Source: Halomonas zincidurans B6
GTDB lineage: Bacteria; Pseudomonadota; Gammaproteobacteria; Pseudomonadales; Halomonadaceae
Length of the DNA stretch: 64,000 bases
Reading direction: 5' to 3'
NCBI RefSeq assembly: GCF_000731955.1
Contig: NZ_JNCK01000001.1
Coordinates: 2,046,001 to 2,110,000 of the forward strand
How positions within the stretch are numbered: position 1 is the stretch's first letter; each line of letters starts with the position of its first letter. The notes beneath the pieces were generated by a model. That model was not told the DNA's origin. It made no database searches and saw nothing but the letters and a program-made list of their open reading frames with translations. Both the position numbers and the translations under genes were made by a program. Below are positions 44,451 to 53,773 of this stretch, piece after piece.

Positions 44451-44795
44451 CTATTCGTTATCCAGGGTGGCGATCAAGCCAGCGAGCATGGAGGAAATTT
44501 CTCGCGTTTCCTGTAGCCATTCACGGCCTTTGTCCTGGGGTACGTAATCGATTTCCATGCCGATATAGATCTGAGTGCGTAATTCGGAGCACGAGCCGCG
44601 CGCGATAATTAGAAAGTGGCGCTTATCCTTCGTCGTAGATCGGCTCATGCCTTCCGCGATGTTGCTGGGAACCGATAAGCCTGAACGCGTGATCTGATCC
44701 TTGAAACCGAAGTCACGTAAATCCCGCAGGGTTTTATAAAGCTCGGCTGATAGCCTGGCTGAGCGCTTCCAGACCTGGAGTTTCTCGAAATTTAT
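44451..44795 (-). CDS. Four-helix-bundle protein (S23/IVP, Avd-like) with AUA start
   Basis: 114 residues: NFEKLQVWKRSARLSAELYK, LRDFGFKDQITRSGLSVPSN, IAEGMSRSTTKDKRHFLIIA, and so on to LIATLDNE. The LQVWKRS start and SGLSVPSNIAEG segment are diagnostic of the family of 23S rRNA intervening-sequence proteins and DGR accessory Avd proteins. In frame between the upstream TAA (44825-44823 region) and the conserved N-terminus there is no ATG, GTG or TTG. ATA at 44795 occupies the expected start and is preceded by GGAGG with an 8-base spacer, so AUA initiation is proposed. An internal ATG at 44648 would remove half the protein. It lies between cysD and cysN with inverted heptamer arrays on both sides. 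Confidence 0.8.
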   Translation of the reverse strand: MNFEKLQVWKRSARLSAELYKTLRDLRDFGFKDQITRSGLSVPSNIAEGMSRSTTKDKRHFLIIARGSCSELRTQIYIGMEIDYVPQDKGREWLQETREISSMLAGLIATLDNE

Positions 44796-44815
44796 GTCGG
44801 CGTCCTCCGGGCTGC

Positions 44816-44843
44816 TTAAAGCTTATGGCTTACAGCTTACGGC
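44816..44843 (-). repeat. Right heptamer array of the four-helix-bundle cassette (inverted)
   Basis: Plus-strand units TTAAAGC, TTATGGC, TTACAGC, TTACGGC; on the minus strand GCCGTAA, GCTGTAA, GCCATAA, GCTTTAA. It is the inverse of the left array and ends 22 bp before the cysD stop. Confidence 0.95.
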
Positions 44844-44865
44844 TTTCCAGCGCGCCTACGGCGCG

Positions 44866-45783
44866 CTAGAAGTATCCCTCGCGCTTCTTGCGCTCCATCG
44901 AACCGGCCTGGTCATGATCGATGGCGCGGCCGCTGCGTTCGCTGGTGCGGGTCAGCAGCATCTCCTGGATGATCTCGGGCAGCGTGGCAGCCTTCGATTC
45001 CACCGCGCCGGTGAGCGGGTAGCAGCCGAGCGTGCGAAAGCGCACCCATTTCTCCTCGGGGACTTCGCCTTCCTCGAGCGGCAGGCGCTCGTCGTCGACC
45101 ATGATCTGCATGCCGTCGCGCTCGACCACCGGGCGCGGGGCGGCGTAGTACAGCGGCACGATGGGGATCGATTCCAGATAGATGTACTGCCAGATGTCGA
45201 GCTCGGTCCAGTTGGAGAGCGGGAACACGCGGATCGATTCGCCCTTGTTGATCTTGGCGTTGTAGATGTTCCACAGCTCGGGGCGCTGGTTCTTGGGGTC
45301 CCAGCGGTGGTACTTGTCGCGGAACGAGTAGACGCGCTCCTTGGCTCTTGATGCTTCCTCGTCGCGCCGCGCCCCGCCGAAGGCGGCGTCGAAGCCGTAC
45401 TTGTCGAGCGCCTGCTTGAGCGACTGGGTCTTCATGATGTCGGTGTACTTGGCGCTGCCGTGCTCGAAGGGGTTGATGCCCGCCGCGCGGCCTTCCTCGT
45501 TGATGTGCTCGATAAGCTCCATGCCCACCTCGGCCGCCATGCGATCGCGGAACGCGATCATCTCGCGGAACTTCCAGGTGGTGTTGACGTGCATCAGCGG
45601 GAACGGCGGCGTGCCCGGGTAGAAGGCCTTGCGCGCCAGGTGCAGCATCACCGAGGAGTCCTTGCCGATGGAGTAGAGCATCACCGGGTTCGCGAACTCG
45701 GCGGCCACTTCACGGATGATGTGGATCGACTCGGCTTCGAGCTGCTTGAGGTGAGTCTGGCGTTCGGGGGTGATCTCGATCAT
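44866..45783 (-). CDS. cysD: Sulfate adenylyltransferase subunit 2
   Basis: 305 residues, CysD length. The PP-loop is YSIGKDSSVMLHLARKAF (about 36-53); AFGGARRDEEASRAKERVYS and PLSNWTELDIWQYIYLE are family signatures. It forms APS from ATP and sulfate with CysN. Upstream (45784-46032) lies a gene-free gap with a heptamer pair (45826-45896) and an AT-rich stretch near 45985-46030 that is a likely promoter and CysB-binding region by position. Confidence 0.95.
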   Translation of the reverse strand: MIEITPERQTHLKQLEAESIHIIREVAAEFANPVMLYSIGKDSSVMLHLARKAFYPGTPPFPLMHVNTTWKFREMIAFRDRMAAEVGMELIEHINEEGRAAGINPFEHGSAKYTDIMKTQSLKQALDKYGFDAAFGGARRDEEASRAKERVYSFRDKYHRWDPKNQRPELWNIYNAKINKGESIRVFPLSNWTELDIWQYIYLESIPIVPLYYAAPRPVVERDGMQIMVDDERLPLEEGEVPEEKWVRFRTLGCYPLTGAVESKAATLPEIIQEMLLTRTSERSGRAIDHDQAGSMERKKREGYF

Positions 45784-45825
45784 GGAGTATCCAGGGGAAT
45801 TCAGGGCTGTGCCAATGGGGAAATA

Positions 45826-45896
45826 GCTGTAAGCCGTAAACTGTAAGTAACCTCAAAAGATTGGGCGGTTGTTGCTTACAGCTTATCGCTTCAGGC
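45826..45896. repeat. Gene-less inverted heptamer pair upstream of cysD
   Basis: Left units GCTGTAA, GCCGTAA, ACTGTAA (45826-45846) face right units TTACAGC, TTATCGC, TTCAGGC (45876-45896) across 29 bp. The left side shares GCTGTAAGCCGTAA and a following GTAA-ACC-like end with the left array of the four-helix-bundle cassette 1.4 kb away. Confidence 0.92.
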
Positions 45897-46032
45897 GCAG
45901 AGCGCCGTCCTTAGAGCTTCGATCCACCGCTTGTCACGTTGACCACAGACGATGAACAAGGGGATACGTTACCGAGCGAGCGATGATAACGTCAAAGAAT
46001 TAAGGAACATTCTTTAATCGCATTAGGGAATA

Positions 46033-46767
46033 TCAACTATCGATGCGCTCGATCCAGGTATGGATCCCCGAGGCGTCCAGGTCGACCACCCGCAGCCCGG
46101 GACGCGAGGCCTCGTCGATGGCGAACTCCGGCGAACCCGCAAGAAACTGATCGGCGGTCGCCGGGCAGCCGTAGATGACGATCTCGCCCTGCCTCGATGC
46201 ATGCCGCGCGGTGAAGGCCTGATGGATATGCCCGAACAGGATCGCCCGCACCTGCGCGTAGGCGGCGAGGGTCTGCCAGAAGGCCTCGCGATCGGTCAGG
46301 CCGATGGCATCCATCCACGCCGAGCCCACCTCGACCGGCGGATGGTGCAGCGCCAGCAGGGTCGGTCGGTCGTCCTCCTCCAGCGCCAGCGCCAGGGCTT
46401 GCAACTGGGCCTGGCCGAGTTCCCCATGGGCCTGGCCATTGACGTGCGAATCGAGCAGCAACAGGCGCCACTCGCCCAAGTCGACCTCGTCAAGCAGTTC
46501 ACGCTCCTCGGCCATGTAGCGCGGGCGGTCGTGATTGCCGGGCAGCCAGAACCAGGGACACTCCAGCGCCGAGAACGCCTCGGCGGCGTGGCGATAGGAA
46601 GCCGGCGACTCGTCCTCGCTGATGTCCCCGGTCACCAGCAGCAGATCGGGGCGCAGCGAGCGCGCCCGTTCGAGTACCGCATGGAGCTGGCGATGCGGCA
46701 CGCCCGTCCGCGAGCGGGCCGCGGGGTCGGCATGCAGATGGCAATCGGTGACCTGGACCAGCCGCAT
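46033..46767 (-). CDS. cpdA: 3',5'-cyclic-AMP phosphodiesterase CpdA
   Basis: 244 residues, class III metallophosphoesterase. Metal-binding motifs: VTDCHLHADP, LLLVTGDISEDES, WLPGNHDRPRYM, LALHHPPVEVG, LFGHIHQAF. It lowers cAMP in the cytosol. nudF, yqiB and cpdA run on the minus strand as in E. coli, and yqiA-parE occurs further along the same strand. Confidence 0.92.
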   Translation of the reverse strand: MRLVQVTDCHLHADPAARSRTGVPHRQLHAVLERARSLRPDLLLVTGDISEDESPASYRHAAEAFSALECPWFWLPGNHDRPRYMAEERELLDEVDLGEWRLLLLDSHVNGQAHGELGQAQLQALALALEEDDRPTLLALHHPPVEVGSAWMDAIGLTDREAFWQTLAAYAQVRAILFGHIHQAFTARHASRQGEIVIYGCPATADQFLAGSPEFAIDEASRPGLRVVDLDASGIHTWIERIDS

Positions 46768-46894
46768 CGGCTATTCACTCCTGGGCTCGAAAGTGCGTGT
46801 CATGCCCGCCGCACGGTAGGCGATGGTATTCCGAACGAGGGTCAAGACGAAGGGAATCGGCAGTTGCGCGAGGCTCGCGGCCTGCCGCAAGTAG

Positions 46895-47341
46895 CTAGCG
46901 CGTCGTCGAGAGGTCGGTCGCGTGGCCGTGCGCCAGGCCGTGTTCGAGCCATTCGCCGAGGAAACGGTTGAGCTGGAGCTTCTCGTCGGGCTGATGCATG
47001 CGCGGGTTGGGGTAGCGGTAGCGTCCGCTGAAATGACGCTGACGCTGGAAGTCGGTGACTTCGGCCATGCGCACGTCGTGATAGAGATGCACGTTCATGC
47101 GCGGCGAATCGATGATGCCGTCGAGCACTCCGGTCTGGGCCACCCGCACGATGGTCGTGTAGGGCGCGCGCTCGGCGACCTCCAGCCACAGCGTACCGAA
47201 ACAGCCGGCGCCGCCGGTCAGCGACACCTCACGCACCTCGCCGGCCCCCAACTCGCCAAGCAGCCGCGTCAGGCGCAGGTAGTTGGCGGTACATTCGCCC
47301 TGCAGCGTTTTTAGGTCAGTGACATACGCGGTTCTGGCCAC
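46895..47341 (-). CDS. yqiB: DUF1249 protein YqiB
   Basis: 148 residues. YVTDLKTLQGECTANYLRL near the start and RMAEVTDFQRQRHFSGRYRYP with PNPRMHQPDEKLQLNRFLGE are DUF1249 hallmarks. Function is unknown; it is consistently linked to nudF and cpdA. The nudF stop is 3 bp upstream of its start, so the two are co-transcribed. Confidence 0.9.
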   Translation of the reverse strand: MARTAYVTDLKTLQGECTANYLRLTRLLGELGAGEVREVSLTGGAGCFGTLWLEVAERAPYTTIVRVAQTGVLDGIIDSPRMNVHLYHDVRMAEVTDFQRQRHFSGRYRYPNPRMHQPDEKLQLNRFLGEWLEHGLAHGHATDLSTTR

Positions 47342-47344
47342 GGC

Positions 47345-47974
47345 TTATCTCCTTGCTCGCAATGAGGCCCGTTCGCGTGTCAGCCAGAGAAAGGCGATCA
47401 GGCACATGGCGTTATCCAGCCGCCCCGCCTCGAGCAACTGCTGAGCGCGGACGAATGGCAGCACGTGCACCTGGATGTCTTCATCCTCGTCCTCCAGGCC
47501 ATGCACGCCGCCCAGCTCGCGGCTGTCGACGAGCCCGCAGAACAGCGTGACCCGCTCGTCGCTGCCCCCGGGACTCGGATAGTAGCTGTACAGCTCGATC
47601 AGCTCGTCGATATGGCAACCCGCTTCCTCCATGGCTTCACGGCGCGCCACCTCGGCCGGGTCCTCGCCGGCTTCGATCAGCCCGGCGACGGGCTCGAGTT
47701 TCCAGGGACTGAGCGAATCATCGAGCGCTCCGGCGCGCAGCTGCTCGACGAGGACCACGCTATCGCGCTCGATATCGTAGAGTAGCACGCCGACCGCGTC
47801 GCGGCGCACATGCACCTCGCGCTCGAGCACGCGGCTCCAGCCGCCCTGAAACAGCCGATGGCGCAGGTGGCGACGCTCGAGGCTGAAAAACCCCTGATAC
47901 AGCGACTCGCTTTCCAGCCGCTCGACATCGGCGCCGGTAAAGCGCGTAGCGCCCTGTGAATGGTCGTCGGTCAT
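47345..47974 (-). CDS. nudF: ADP-ribose pyrophosphatase NudF
   Basis: 209 residues. The Nudix box is in GLIEAGEDPAEVARREAMEE followed by AGCH, with EPVAG before it. It splits ADP-ribose into AMP and ribose-5-phosphate. The internal ATG at about 47974 starts MTDDHSQGATRFTG; a TTG further upstream is less likely. The region 47975-48213 beyond it holds the promoter and REP-like hairpins. Confidence 0.92.
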   Translation of the reverse strand: MTDDHSQGATRFTGADVERLESESLYQGFFSLERRHLRHRLFQGGWSRVLEREVHVRRDAVGVLLYDIERDSVVLVEQLRAGALDDSLSPWKLEPVAGLIEAGEDPAEVARREAMEEAGCHIDELIELYSYYPSPGGSDERVTLFCGLVDSRELGGVHGLEDEDEDIQVHVLPFVRAQQLLEAGRLDNAMCLIAFLWLTRERASLRARR

Positions 47975-48116
47975 GAACTCTCCAATCGGCCGGGACGCAC
48001 CCGGGCGCGGACACAATGCGCCCCATTATCCCGGGCCGCTGGATGGATTCCAAGTCGCGCTCCGACAAAGCCGTCTCCTTTCACCGCCATGCGAGATTGG
48101 GTATAGCTCGTGGCAA

Positions 48117-48170
48117 GGAACTTGTTCCCGATCGGTTTCGGCTGCCCCTATCGCGAATAAATTCGCTCCC
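48117..48170. repeat. REP-like hairpins near intron copy 2
   Basis: GGAACTTGTTCC (48117-48128) and GCGAATAAATTCGC followed by TCCCACGAAA (about 48152-48175) are two palindromes of the REP type seen elsewhere here. They lie on the 3' exon side of intron copy 2. Confidence 0.65.
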
Positions 48171-48213
48171 ACGAAAACCGGGCCTGGACGGCCATTGAAG
48201 AAGACGCTTCTTG

Positions 48214-49495
48214 ATAGGGGTCGGGAAGGCTTCGCCTCCCCGCCCTCCGAACCGTGCGTGCGGTTCTCCCGCACACGGCTCTCCAGTCGATGGTTTCAAC
48301 ATCGTGATTGGCTCGCTTGCTGCCAGGCTTCGGCTAGGGTGAAAAGCCCGGCAGCGGCGAAGAACCTATTGGGCCAACGTCGCGTGTCTGTTCCGGTGTT
48401 GCCACGCCCAGGGCGTTTCTCCTGCTTGCGCAGGATGGCGCGAAGCCGTCGGCGGATGAAGCCATCCAACGGCCGGAACGTTGTCCGATAGGCGTGTCGG
48501 AAGTAGCCGAACCAGCCTCTTAGCAGAGGATTGAGTGAGGCGATGATCTGCCGCAGACTCTTGCCTTCCGTCCGCCGCGTCTTGCTTCTCACCTTGTCCT
48601 TGAAGGCTCTGAGACTCTTCCTACGTACCCAGCGCTTTCCCGCCTCGAAGCGGTAGCCCAGGAAGTCGAAGCCCTCGCCGCGTTGTCGACAGTCACCGAT
48701 ATGGGGCTTGTCGGGGTGCAGGGTCAGGCCATTCGTCATCACCCAGTCCTGCACGTGGGCCAGGGCCTGCCGGGCCTCCTGCTCGCTGTAACAGAGGATG
48801 ACAAAGTCGTCGGCATACCGCACCATGCGATAGCCGCGCTGGGTCATCTCCTGGTCCAGCGGGTGCAGGTAGAGATTCGTCAGCAAGGGGCTGATGATCG
48901 CTCCTTGCGGCGCTCCCGCGGTGGGGCTCCAGCAGTTCATCTCGCTAACGATGTCCTGCGTCAGCCAGGCACGCAGCAGTGACAACAACCGACCATCGCT
49001 GAGCCGTTCCTCAACACGGCTCATGAGGCGGTCATGCGGGATGCTGTCGAAGTAACCCTGCAGGTCGGCGTCGACCCCCCAGGTCATGCCGGCCTTGAGG
49101 CCATCATCGACGGCCCGCAAGGCGTCCTTGCAGCCTCTTCCTGGTCGGAAGCCATAGCTCATCGGCAGGAACTCGTGCTCGAGAATCGGTTCGATGACAC
49201 GCTTGAGCGCCGCCTGAACGATGCGGTCCTTGACGGTAGGGATAGCCAACGGGCGTGTCTTGCCGTCGCTTTAGCCGCCACCCCAGCGCGACGGGTGCGT
49301 TTCAGGCTTCGCTGTCTCCCAGCAAGCTCGCCACCTGACCCGGCCGAATCGAGTTCGTCATCCTACGGACCGCCAGTTCGCCTCCGGTTGCTCTCCACCC
49401 CGCCTCGCGGCGACGCAGTTACCTTCGACTACGGGGCCATGGCTTACCCCGACTCGGACTTCCACCGAGTTGTGTGCACGCCTTCACGGGCGCAC
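48214..49495 (-). mobile_element. Group II intron, copy 2 (internally deleted)
   Basis: Same length (1,282 bp), same orientation and nearly the same sequence as copy 1; position 28,914 bp further on. The differences seen are at 48880 (Ala to Thr in the RT) and 49207 (Val to Leu). The 5' GTGCG start, domain V and the same internal deletion are present. The 5' exon (GGGAACAAGTTCCCTCCCA) equals that of copy 1, while the 3' flanks differ beyond CAA, so this is an independent insertion and not a segmental duplication. Confidence 0.88.
48296..49272 (-). pseudogene. ltrA: Group II intron reverse transcriptase/maturase, N-terminus missing (copy 2)
   Basis: As in copy 1: RT motifs 2-7 with RYADDFVILC and a maturase domain are present, RT motifs 0-1 are missing and a TAA precedes the first conserved residues. 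It differs from copy 1 by A to T in SPLLTNLY and V to L in QAALKRV. Confidence 0.75.
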
Positions 49496-49496
49496 T

Positions 49497-49647
49497 GGGA
49501 GGGAACTTGTTCCCGATTGGCGCCGCCAGGCGCCCGGCATGGCTCCCACGAAACCCGGCTCGGATGGCCAAGGGAGCCTGGCTGATGGCTATCGTGGGAG
49601 GGAACTTGTTCCCGATTGGCGCCGCCAGGCGCCCAGCATGGCTCCGG
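49497..49647. repeat. Two direct REP units beside dbpA
   Basis: Two copies, at about 49497-49548 and 49596-49647, of a unit with two hairpins: GGGAACTTGTTCCC then GGCGCCGCCAGGCGCC, followed by GCATGGCTCC. They differ at one base in the GGCGCCC(G/A)GC region. The first abuts intron copy 2. The rest of 49273-49651 is the intron 5' domain and these units. Confidence 0.9.
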
Positions 49648-49651
49648 CAGT

Positions 49652-51046
<1,395 letters not shown>

Positions 51047-51277
51047 CACGGGCAAATCCTGTAACGTGGCGGCAGAACGGGCGGCGGGTGCGCGAGGCGT
51101 CGACGGATGGAGGCTTTGCAATGGCGACCGGCGCGAGAATAGCAGAATCGCCGCGCGGCTGTCCGGTTATCGCCCGGGGCGAACGAGGGCGCCGCTCTAC
51201 CACGAAAGAAAGCCTGCCACAGTGCGGCGATGTTGCGTAAAATCCAGGCGTCGATGACAACCTGACAGGACACAGAC

Positions 51278-52006
51278 ATGGGTAGGGCCTTCCAGAACCG
51301 CAAGGAATCCATGGCCAAGACGGCCGACGCCAAGACCAAGGTGTACAGCAAGTACGGCCGCGAAATTTACGTCTGCGCCAAGTCCGGCGGCACCGACCCG
51401 TCCGGCAACCTGGCGTTGCGCGGGCTGATCGATCGCGCCAAGAAGGACCAGGTCCCCTCGCACGTGATCGACAAGGCGCTCGACAAGGCCAAGGGCAGCG
51501 GCGGCGAGGATTTCTCGCCGGCGCGCTACGAAGGCTTCGGGCCCGGCAACTGCATGGTGATCGTCGAGTGCCTCACCGATAACCCCAACCGCACCTTCGG
51601 CGACGTGCGCGTGTGCTTCAACAAGACCAGGGGCAAGATCGGCACCCCCGGCAGCGTCAGCCACATGTTCGATCACAGCGCGATCCTCGCTTACCCCGGC
51701 GAGGACGAGGAGGCGGCGCTCGAGGCGCTGATGGAAGCCGATGTCGAGGTCACCGACATCGAGAACGAAAACGGCCGGATCACCGTGTTCGCCCCGCACA
51801 CCGACTACGCCAAGGCCAAGCAGGCGCTGACCGACGCCTTCGGCGAACTCGACTTCGAGATCGACGAGATCCAGTTCCTGCCGCAGACCACCACCCCGGT
51901 CGAGGGCGAGGACGTCGCGCTGTTCGAGAAGATGCTCGACATGCTCAACGATCTGGACGACGTGCAGAACGTCTACCACAACGCCGAAGTGACCGAGCCG
52001 GCGTAA
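51278..52006 (+). CDS. yebC: YebC/PmpR-family protein (YeeN type)
   Basis: 242 residues starting MGRAFQNRKESMAKTADAKT, the YeeN variant of the family. GGTDPSGNLALRGLIDRAKK and KARGKIGTPGSV-like segments are typical. YebC proteins were described as transcription regulators and more recently as helpers of proline-rich translation. It is divergent from dbpA with 231 bp between starts and ends at a strong terminator. Confidence 0.9.
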   Translation: MGRAFQNRKESMAKTADAKTKVYSKYGREIYVCAKSGGTDPSGNLALRGLIDRAKKDQVPSHVIDKALDKAKGSGGEDFSPARYEGFGPGNCMVIVECLTDNPNRTFGDVRVCFNKTRGKIGTPGSVSHMFDHSAILAYPGEDEEAALEALMEADVEVTDIENENGRITVFAPHTDYAKAKQALTDAFGELDFEIDEIQFLPQTTTPVEGEDVALFEKMLDMLNDLDDVQNVYHNAEVTEPA

Positions 52007-52058
52007 GCTCTCTCGGCCGGGTCCATTCTCTCCCGGCAACCCGCTCCTTTCAGTGCTG

Positions 52059-52090
52059 AAAGAGCCCGGCTCATGCGAGCCGGGCTCTTT
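52059..52090 (+). terminator. Terminator after yebC
   Basis: Stem AAAGAGCCCGGCTC / GAGCCGGGCTCTTT with loop ATGC, ending in TTT, 53 bp after the yebC stop. The A and T tracts make it potentially bidirectional. Confidence 0.85.
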
Positions 52091-52242
52091 GCTTACCACC
52101 GCCTGGCCATCGCTCGTGCCGGCTCTCTTGGCCAACTCCATGCGCGCTGACTAACCTGAGCATGAAGTCCGCCTAACGGATTTCGCCGAGCAAGAGGTGG
52201 CGTCGCCGGAACGGCCCCTATGTCATGACAGGAGGTTGAACG

Positions 52243-52431
52243 ATGCCCGCCAAATCCGAAGCCCAGCAAATGGCCGCCGGAGCCGCACTGGCCGCCAAGC
52301 GTGGCAAGAAGAAAGCCAGTGAACTGGAAGGTGCCGCGAAGTCGATGTACGACTCCATGGATGAAGACGAGTTGGAGAAGATGGCTTCGGCCAAGCAGAA
52401 GGACAAGCCGAAACACAATTCGAAGTCCTGA
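52243..52431 (+). CDS. DUF3008 small protein
   Basis: 62 residues: MPAKSEAQQMAAGAALAAKR, then a basic patch and ASELEGAAKSMYDSMDEDEL. The pattern is DUF3008, common in Halomonas and relatives. The charge distribution (basic N-part, acidic centre, lysine tail) suggests a cytosolic, possibly disordered protein. AGGAGG is 7 bases before the start. Function unknown. Confidence 0.8.
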   Translation: MPAKSEAQQMAAGAALAAKRGKKKASELEGAAKSMYDSMDEDELEKMASAKQKDKPKHNSKS

Positions 52432-52622
52432 TCGCGCAAAGCCAGCGACGCCGCCGGGCGACCCTGGTGGCGTTTGTCACTGGACGAGCGGTTTTCGCAG
52501 GATCGGGCATGAACCCGACAGAATCGAGCCAACCGCCAGCCGCCCAGCGAACCATACTCAGAGGCGTTGTCCCCGTCTGGTCTCAGACGGATATTTCAGC
52601 CCTCCCGCACAGGAGCCACTGC

Positions 52623-53669
52623 ATGCGTTACAGACAATTCGGCAATACCGGCCTGTTCGTCTCCGAGCTCTGCCTCGGCACCATGACCTTCGGCGGCGAA
52701 GGCGAACTGTGGAGCCAGATCGGCGACCTGCAACAGGCCGATGCCGACAAGCTGATCGGCCGCGCCTTCGACGCCGGCATCAACTTCATCGACACCGCCG
52801 ACGTCTATTCGCAGGGCCAATCGGAGGTGATCACCGGCCAGGCCTTGAAGAATCTCAACATCGCTCGCGACGAGGTGGTCGTGGCCACCAAGGTGTTCGG
52901 CGAGACCGGGCCTGGCGTGAATGCCCGCGGCCTGACGCGCTATCACATCATGGAGGGCGTGAAAGCCAGCCTGAAACGGCTGCAGCTCGACCACATCGAC
53001 CTTTATCAGGTCCACGGCTTCGACCCGGCCACGCCGATCGAGGAGACCGTTCGGGCGCTCAACACGCTGGTCGAGCATGGTCATGTGCGCTACATCGGCG
53101 TCTCCAACTGGGCAGCCTGGCAGATCATGAAGGCGTTGGGCATCGCCGAGCGCCATGGTCTGGCGCGCTTCGAATCGCTGCAGGCGTACTACACGCTGGC
53201 CGGACGCGACCTGGAACGCGAAATCGTGCCGCTGCTGCAAAGCGAGAATCTCGGCCTGATGGTCTGGAGCCCGCTCGCCGGTGGCTTGCTGAGCGGCAAG
53301 TACGGTCGCGACAAGCAGGCCGAAGCCGGCAGCCGCCGGACCACCTTCGACTTCCCGCCGGTCGACGTCGAGCGGGCCTACGACTGTATCGAGGTAATGC
53401 AGCGCATCGCCGGGGCGAAAGGCGTCTCCGTCGCCCAGATCGCACTCGCCTGGCTGCTTCATCAACGCGCGGTGACCAGCGTGATCGTCGGCGCCAAGCG
53501 CATCGACCAGCTCGACGACAACATTGCCGCCGCCGAGGTTGGGCTGAGCGATGAGGAACTCGCCGAACTGCACGACGTCAGCGCATTGCCCCCCGAGTAC
53601 CCCGGCTGGATGTTCGAACGCCAGGGCGAATACCGACGCCAGCAGATCGCTCAGTCGCACCAGCGCTGA
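52623..53669 (+). CDS. Aldo/keto reductase
   Basis: 348 residues, start MRYRQFGNTGLFVSELCLGT with AGGAG upstream. The AKR barrel shows INFIDTADVYSQGQSE (catalytic Asp and Tyr), VVATKVFGE (Lys) and a His in LDHIDLYQVHGF. It reduces carbonyls with NADPH; the substrate is not predictable. The frame upstream to 52467 is not conserved. No operon partner is evident. Confidence 0.88.
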   Translation: MRYRQFGNTGLFVSELCLGTMTFGGEGELWSQIGDLQQADADKLIGRAFDAGINFIDTADVYSQGQSEVITGQALKNLNIARDEVVVATKVFGETGPGVNARGLTRYHIMEGVKASLKRLQLDHIDLYQVHGFDPATPIEETVRALNTLVEHGHVRYIGVSNWAAWQIMKALGIAERHGLARFESLQAYYTLAGRDLEREIVPLLQSENLGLMVWSPLAGGLLSGKYGRDKQAEAGSRRTTFDFPPVDVERAYDCIEVMQRIAGAKGVSVAQIALAWLLHQRAVTSVIVGAKRIDQLDDNIAAAEVGLSDEELAELHDVSALPPEYPGWMFERQGEYRRQQIAQSHQR

Positions 53670-53773
53670 ACGAGGCACACCGCCGACGCCCGGCTTGGCC
53701 ATGCGCCGGGCGCGGGTCTTGACGCGGCGCCAAGCGTCCGCTCGGGCCGGGCCAGCCGCCGGGCGGACTGACT

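Noticed and set aside
44374..44865. A 23S rRNA intervening sequence
   Set aside because: The protein family suggests it, but the flanks are cysD and cysN and no rRNA sequence is present in the window.
19300..49495. A diversity-generating retroelement made of the RT and the Avd-like four-helix protein
   Set aside because: The RT is joined to group II intron domains V and VI and has a maturase domain, there are two copies at a distance, and no template/variable repeat pair or target gene was seen near the four-helix gene.
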